From: an uncultured Oxalobacteraceae bacterium
GTDB taxonomy: Bacteria > Pseudomonadota > Gammaproteobacteria > Burkholderiales > Burkholderiaceae
DNA: 9,940 nucleotides
Reading direction: 5' to 3'
Assembly (NCBI GenBank): GCA_946479255.1
Contig: CAMLFK010000188.1
Span: forward strand, 1-9,940
The notes under the pieces were generated by a model that saw only the letters and a list, made by a program, of their open reading frames with translations, was not told the origin of the DNA and did no database searches. Shown here piece after piece: positions 6,404 to 9,940 of the stretch. A program made the translations under genes and the position numbers. The number at the start of each line of letters is the position of its first letter. Within the stretch, counting starts at the first letter, position 1.

Positions 6404-7939
6404 TTATCCCAGGAACAGCTTGTACACCGGATTGGCGCTTTCGTCCCAGTAACGGTAGCCGAGCGTGTTAAGGAACTGGCGGAACTCGTCCATCTCGCCG
6501 CCTGGCACTTGCAGGCCGACCAGGATGCGGCCGACGTCGCCGCCCTGGTTGCGATAGTGGAACAGCGAGATATTCCAGTTCGGCGCCATGCTGGCCAAGA
6601 AGCGCATCAGCGCGCCTGGGCGTTCCGGGAATTCGAAACGATACAGCAGCTCGTCCCGCGCCAGCGCGCTCTTGCCGCCCACCAGGTGGCGGATGTGCAG
6701 CTTGGCCAGTTCGTCGTGGGTCAGGTCGAGCGTCTTGAAGTCGTTCTGCTCAAAGGTGCGCGCCAACAGGCCCGATTCGCCGCGGCTGCCGATCTGCACG
6801 CCGACGAACACATGCGCTTCGCGCTCGTCGCTGACCCGGTAGTTGAACTCGGTCACATTGCGCGGGCCGATCAGTTCGCAAAAGCGCTTGAAGCTGCCGC
6901 GCTGCTCGGGAATGGTGACCGCGAACACCGCTTCGCGCGACTCGCCCAGTTCGGCGCGTTCGGCCACGAAGCGCAGGCGGTCGAAGTTCATATTGGCGCC
7001 GCAGGCGATCGCCACCAGGGTCTCGCCGCGCACCGGGGTCTTGGTCAGCGCCGAGCGCTCCACATAGGCCTTGGCGCCGGCCACGGCCAGCGCGCCGGAC
7101 GGCTCGACGATGCTGCGGGTGTCCTGGAACACATCCTTGATGGCGGCGCAGATGGCGTCGGTGTCGACCAGGATGATTTCATCGACCAGCTTCTGGCACA
7201 GGCGGAAGGTTTCCTCGCCCACCAGGCGGACCGCGGTGCCGTCCGCGAACAGGCCGACGTCCGGCAAGGTCACGCGCTCGCCGGCCTTGAGGCTGCGCGC
7301 CATGGCGTCCGAATCGGTCGACTGCACGCCGATGATCTTGATGTCCGGGCGGATCTGCTTGATGTAAGCGGCCACGCCGCTGATCAGGCCGCCGCCGCCG
7401 ATGGCCAGGAAGACCGCGTGGATCGGGCCCGAGTGCTGGCGCAGGATTTCCACGCCGATGGTGCCCTGGCCGGCGATCACGTCCGGATCGTCGAAGGGAT
7501 GGACAAAAGCCAGCTTCTGTTCATTGCCCAGCGCGTGAGCGTGGTTGTAGGCGTCGGTGTAGGAGTCGCCGTGCAGGATCACTTCCACGTTGCTGCCGCC
7601 GAAGGCCTTGACCGCATCCACCTTCACGCTCGGCGTGGTGGTCGGCATCACGATCACCGCGCGGCAGTTCAGCTTGGCGGCGGACATGGCCACGCCCTGG
7701 GCGTGGTTGCCGGCCGAGGCGCAGATCACGCCACGCTTTAACTGGCCTTCCGACAGGTTGGCCATCTTGTTGTACGCGCCGCGCAGCTTGAAGCTGAACA
7801 CGCACTGCATATCCTCGCGCTTGAAATAAATCTGGTTGTCGATCCGCTTGGACAGGATCGGCGCCAGTTCGAGCGGCGTTTCGGAAGCAAGGTCATAGAC
7901 GCGGGCAGTGAGGATGCGTTTCAGGTAATCGGTAGGCAT
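6404..7939 (-). CDS. ilvA: Threonine ammonia-lyase, biosynthetic
   Basis: This 511-residue PLP enzyme converts threonine to 2-oxobutanoate, the first step of isoleucine synthesis. The PLP lysine is K51 in SFKLRGAYN. Further sites are SAGNHAQG (75-82), the phosphate-binding GGGGLISG loop (181-188), and the cofactor-base region ACGANMN (312-318). Two ACT-like regulatory domains follow, about 333-410 and 430-505, as in isoleucine-inhibited E. coli-type enzymes of about 514 residues and unlike the short catabolic TdcB. The ATG at 7939 is preferred over an in-frame TTG at 7948. No Shine-Dalgarno precedes either. A short upstream reading frame with a good ribosome binding site overlaps this start, so translation may be coupled. 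queF follows 8 bp downstream; the yqaA-like gene is divergent. Confidence 0.96.
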   Translation of the reverse strand: MPTDYLKRILTARVYDLASETPLELAPILSKRIDNQIYFKREDMQCVFSFKLRGAYNKMANLSEGQLKRGVICASAGNHAQGVAMSAAKLNCRAVIVMPTTTPSVKVDAVKAFGGSNVEVILHGDSYTDAYNHAHALGNEQKLAFVHPFDDPDVIAGQGTIGVEILRQHSGPIHAVFLAIGGGGLISGVAAYIKQIRPDIKIIGVQSTDSDAMARSLKAGERVTLPDVGLFADGTAVRLVGEETFRLCQKLVDEIILVDTDAICAAIKDVFQDTRSIVEPSGALAVAGAKAYVERSALTKTPVRGETLVAIACGANMNFDRLRFVAERAELGESREAVFAVTIPEQRGSFKRFCELIGPRNVTEFNYRVSDEREAHVFVGVQIGSRGESGLLARTFEQNDFKTLDLTHDELAKLHIRHLVGGKSALARDELLYRFEFPERPGALMRFLASMAPNWNISLFHYRNQGGDVGRILVGLQVPGGEMDEFRQFLNTLGYRYWDESANPVYKLFLG

Positions 7940-8013
7940 GGTCGGCAAACGAGAAGAGTTCGGGGCCGGAGAAGATCCGGAGCAGGCGGACGCGGCGTAT
8001 CGTATCCGGGCAT
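7921..8013 (-). CDS. Possible 30-codon upstream ORF overlapping the ilvA start
   Basis: An ATG at 8013-8011 is preceded at 8-base spacing by GAGG (8025-8022), a far better ribosome binding site than ilvA has. The frame runs 30 codons (including LLRPRTLLV and LPIT) to a TGA at 7923-7921, overlapping the first codons of ilvA in another frame. The Leu, Val, Ile and Thr codons near its end recall amino-acid leader peptides, but the peptide is Pro- and Arg-rich and no attenuator hairpin with a T run is visible. It may be chance in GC-rich DNA. Confidence 0.25.
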   Translation of the reverse strand: MPGYDTPRPPAPDLLRPRTLLVCRPCLPIT

Positions 8014-8025
8014 TAATTTTTCCTC

Positions 8026-8033
8026 ATTATAAT
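8026..8033. promoter_or_regulatory. Shared palindromic -10 region between ilvA and the yqaA-like gene
   Basis: ATTATAAT reads TATAAT on both strands (plus 8028-8033, minus 8031-8026), in an AT-rich island within the divergent gap. For the minus strand a TGGACA (8051-8046) lies upstream, but only 14 bp away, shorter than the usual 16-18. No good -35 is seen for the plus strand. A promoter for one or both genes is likely here, but the assignment is uncertain. Confidence 0.4.
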
Positions 8034-8063
8034 GGACGAATTCCCTGTCCATCGAAGTCGCCC

Positions 8064-8555
8064 ATGATTGAATCCGCTGTCCTCTGGCTGCTGAAAGTGA
8101 TTGCTGCCCCGACAGTTGGACTCACTTCGGTCTTCGTCATCGCCTTCATTTCCGCCACCTTGCTGCCGCTCGGCTCGGAGCCGGCGGTGTTTGCCGTCGT
8201 CAAGGCCAATCCGGAAATGTTCTGGCCGGCCATACTGGTCGCGACCTGCGGCAACACCCTGGGCGGGGCGCTCGATTACTGGATCGGCTACCGCGCCAAG
8301 GAAGCCTTCGCCAAGGAACGCAAGACGCGCTGGTTCGGCTGGCTGGCCCATTACGGCCCCAAGACCATGCTGCTGTCCTGGGTGCCGCTGATCGGCGATC
8401 CGCTGTGCACGCTGGCCGGCTGGCTGCATTTGCGCTTCTGGCCCAGCCTCGGCTACATGGCGATCGGCAAATTCGGCCGTTACCTGTCCATGACCGCGGC
8501 CCTGCTGTATATCCCCGATGGCTTCTGGCGCCAGCTTGCCCACATGATGGCTTAG
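8064..8555 (+). CDS. YqaA family inner-membrane protein (DedA/VTT-like)
   Basis: This 163-residue integral membrane protein is related to E. coli YqaA and the wider DedA/SNARE-associated group, thought to be membrane transporters or lipid scramblases; the function of YqaA itself is not known. Hydrophobic segments lie at about 5-33, 52-76, 101-120 and 128-150. Family marks are the re-entrant-like FISATLLPLGSEP (28-40), GNTLGGALDYWIGY (63-76) and VPLIGDPLCTLAGWLHL (107-123), then a C-terminal GKFGRYLSM helix. The ATG at 8064 gives the family start; the longer in-frame start at 7938 would overlap ilvA and add a non-conserved tail. It is divergent from ilvA and carries no enzyme motif. Confidence 0.82.
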   Translation: MIESAVLWLLKVIAAPTVGLTSVFVIAFISATLLPLGSEPAVFAVVKANPEMFWPAILVATCGNTLGGALDYWIGYRAKEAFAKERKTRWFGWLAHYGPKTMLLSWVPLIGDPLCTLAGWLHLRFWPSLGYMAIGKFGRYLSMTAALLYIPDGFWRQLAHMMA

Positions 8556-8559
8556 CTTT

Positions 8560-8579
8560 GGCGCATTGACATGTGCGCC
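8560..8579 (+). other. Stem-loop after the yqaA-like gene
   Basis: GGCGCA (8560-8565) and TGCGCC (8574-8579) form a 6-bp GC-rich stem with an 8-base loop just after the stop codon. No T tract follows, so it may stabilise the 3' end rather than terminate. Confidence 0.3.
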
Positions 8580-8625
8580 GGAACGGGCGAATATTTCTGT
8601 TCGTCAATTAAACAAGGAGACCGCG

Positions 8626-9141
8626 ATGGGATATATGGACCGCTTATACCGGAAGGAGCACATCATTGGGTACACGGGTGAGCTCTCGAGCAATCCGACC
8701 GTGTACTTTTGCGCGCCGTCCACGGATGAGAGTGGATCGCCCCTGACTACGCAGGTGGGCAATAACATGCAGATCCTCTTTTTGCACGGACACATCACCC
8801 AAATCCACGATATACAAAACAATATCGGAAGAGAGCAGGTCTTTGAGTCGTGGTCCTACAGCATCATGAACGCCGGCCCCGAACACGATACAACGGGTTT
8901 GATCAAGCCGGGTACGAAAGCCTTGCAAGAGACCTATCACCAAAGCGAGGTGGCGCCGAACGGGCGAAGCCTGTTCGCCACGCCCGACGGTTTTACCGAC
9001 TTTCATATCAGCCGATCGACTTTCAAGCAGGTCGGCCCAAGGGATGCCGCGCTCACGACGCTGGCCCTCGCCATTGCCAAATTTCCCAGAATTAAGGCGA
9101 TGTATGGGAACGTCGGCGACAACGTTTTCACGCGCCGCTAA
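8626..9141 (+). CDS. Hypothetical protein, 171 residues, function unknown
   Basis: I do not recognise the family. The start is well supported: AAGGAG (8614-8619) lies six bases before the ATG at 8626, the strongest ribosome binding site in the window. The protein begins MGYMDRLYRKEHIIGYTG, has no signal peptide or membrane span, and looks like a soluble mixed alpha/beta protein. The only hydrophobic parts are ILFLHGHI (50-57) and a possible amphipathic helix AALTTLALAIAKFP (141-154). Histidines at 54, 56, 61, 87, 105 and 127 are scattered, with no clear metal motif, and there is one cysteine (C29). Codon use is less GC-biased than in the core genes, hinting at accessory status. It stands alone between the membrane-protein gene and the broken chemoreceptor gene. 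An effector, immunity or stress protein are possible but unsupported. Confidence 0.8.
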   Translation: MGYMDRLYRKEHIIGYTGELSSNPTVYFCAPSTDESGSPLTTQVGNNMQILFLHGHITQIHDIQNNIGREQVFESWSYSIMNAGPEHDTTGLIKPGTKALQETYHQSEVAPNGRSLFATPDGFTDFHISRSTFKQVGPRDAALTTLALAIAKFPRIKAMYGNVGDNVFTRR

Positions 9142-9150
9142 GCCGCAGCG

Positions 9151-9168
9151 GGCGGTGAATTCACTGCC
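9151..9168. other. Stem-loop after the 171-residue protein gene
   Basis: GGCGGTG (9151-9157) and CACTGCC (9162-9168) form a 7-bp stem with one G-U pair around AATT, 10 bases after the stop codon. No T run follows, so termination here would have to be Rho-dependent or inefficient. Confidence 0.3.
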
Positions 9169-9174
9169 AATGTG

Positions 9175-9244
9175 ATGCTGGCAACTAGGGAAAACACTAA
9201 CCCTGGAAAACAACATCGGGGGTGGATTTTTAGTTGCCGTGCAT
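9175..9244. repeat. 70-bp imperfect inverted repeat in the intergenic region
   Basis: ATGC-T-GGCAACTA (9175-9187) is complementary to TAGTTGCC-GT-GCAT (9231-9244), giving 12 pairs with a small internal loop. Inside it, AGGG (9187-9190) and CCCT (9201-9204) can pair around AAAACACTAA. It does not match the GEMM cyclic-di-GMP riboswitch consensus I know. A structured RNA leader of the chemoreceptor gene or a small transposable-element remnant are both possible. Confidence 0.45.
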
Positions 9245-9287
9245 AAATATCGGGCGATAATTGCCGGTCCTCTTCCGGAGCCCGACC

Positions 9288-9940
9288 ATGTCCCATCACG
9301 CCCCCTCCAAGCTCGCCCCCACGCTGCGCATCGGCACCCGCCTGGCGCTGGGCTTTGCCTTGATCCTGATCCTGTCGATCGTCTCGACCGTGTACGGCCT
9401 GGTCAATGCGCGCAGCAGCGCCGAGGCCACCCGCCGCATGATGGCCGAGCCGCTGGCCAAGGAACGCCTGGCGGCCGACCTGCGTCCCCTGATCAGCTCC
9501 GGCATCTGGCGCACCGCCATGATCGCCCGCAGCGCCGATGAAACCTTGTCGGTGACCTTCGCCGAACCGATGGCCGAAGGCACCCGCCAGGGCGGCGCCT
9601 TGCTCAAGAAATCGGCGTGATCGACGGCATCGCCTTCCAGACCAACATCCTGGCGCTGAACGCCGCGGTCGAAGCGGCGCGTGCGGGCGAGCAGGGCCGC
9701 GGCTTTGCCGTGGTCGCTTCCGAAGTGCGCACCCTGGCCCAGCGTTCCGCCGGGGCCGCCAAGGAAATCAAGGCGCTGATCGGCGACTCGGTCGAGCAGG
9801 TCAATGTCGGCACCCGCCTGGTCCAGGAGGCCGGCAGTACCATGGGCGAGGTGGTCGGCAGCGTGGCGCGGGTGACCGAGATCATGGCCGGCATTACCAT
9901 GGCCAGCCGCGAACAGAGCGCCGGTATCGACCAGGTGAAC
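9288..9940 (+). pseudogene. Methyl-accepting chemotaxis protein, internally deleted and frameshifted (3' end outside window)
   Basis: The first frame (9288-9620) encodes a normal chemoreceptor N-terminus: a basic start, a transmembrane helix (about LALGFALILILSIVSTVYGLV, residues 19-39) and the first part of a four-helix ligand-binding domain, ending GGALLKK-SA and a TGA at 9618. From about 9608 another frame continues with the conserved signalling hairpin tip: [13 protein letters not shown], then [27 protein letters not shown], and the adjoining helix up to the window edge. The rest of the ligand domain, the second membrane helix, HAMP and the first signalling helix are missing, roughly 250 codons by comparison with full-length receptors. 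A deletion joining AAG-AAATC to GGCGTGATC with a frame change explains this. An assembly collapse is an alternative. No intact receptor can be made; the short product would be a truncated membrane protein. Confidence 0.85.

Noticed and set aside
6371..7741. 456-codon open frame on the plus strand
   Set aside because: It lies entirely antisense to ilvA and queF and has the His-, Asp-, Gly- and Ala-rich composition typical of an antisense shadow in GC-rich DNA. The minus strand carries full family motifs.
9226..9260. Possible flagellar sigma-28 promoter before the chemoreceptor gene
   Set aside because: GGCGATAA (9253-9260) resembles the -10 element, but no TAAA-like -35 lies at the required distance.
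9142..9287. Cyclic-di-GMP (GEMM) riboswitch upstream of the chemoreceptor
   Set aside because: The region is structured, but the conserved GEMM core sequences and tetraloop-receptor pattern are not present.
1..9940. tRNA, rRNA or CRISPR array
   Set aside because: No cloverleaf-like tRNA ends, rRNA segments or regularly spaced repeats were seen by eye on either strand.

Overview
The window looks like a chromosomal segment of a GC-rich betaproteobacterium of the order Burkholderiales, most likely Oxalobacteraceae (Massilia/Duganella/Janthinobacterium-like). This is inferred from the gene set (hpf, ptsN-hprK-rapZ, ilvA-queF) and the style of the protein sequences. No marker gene fixes the genus, and no database search was possible.

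Layout. (1) 3-347 (+): 3' part of hpf, with a good intrinsic terminator. (2) 479-1596: a segment bounded by a perfect 41-bp inverted repeat. Inside it lie AT-rich DNA unlike its surroundings, a small gene for an exported six-cysteine peptide (1072-1368) and a strong terminator. It resembles a non-autonomous mobile element or a repeat-bounded insert, but no transposase is present. (3) 1671-2744 (+): an enoyl-CoA hydratase/isomerase family protein, best fitting 3-hydroxyisobutyryl-CoA hydrolase. It converges on (4) 5111-2750 (-): ptsN, hprK and rapZ, the nitrogen-PTS and HPr kinase regulatory unit. (5) 5112-5564: an intergenic stretch with the ptsN promoter and a terminator-like hairpin but no convincing gene. 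(6) 7939-5565 (-): ilvA and queF, probably one transcript. (7) 8064-8555 (+): a YqaA/DedA-like membrane protein. (8) 8626-9141 (+): a protein of unknown function with a strong ribosome binding site. (9) 9288-9940 (+): a methyl-accepting chemotaxis protein gene broken by an internal deletion and frameshift; it runs off the window.

How the genes relate. hpf, ptsN, hprK and rapZ usually sit together downstream of rpoN in one direction. Here hpf is separated from the other three, which lie on the opposite strand, and the 41-bp-repeat element plus the hydrolase gene occupy the break. IlvA (isoleucine synthesis) and the CoA hydrolase (probable valine breakdown) both concern branched-chain amino acids, but they are in separate transcription units.

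The most interesting parts are the inverted-repeat-bounded insert with its cysteine-rich exported peptide, the rearranged rpoN-cluster synteny, a short upstream reading frame overlapping the ilvA start, the unrecognised 171-residue protein followed by a 70-bp imperfect inverted repeat, and the deleted chemoreceptor. None of these proves a new system. The insert and its peptide are the best candidates for follow-up.
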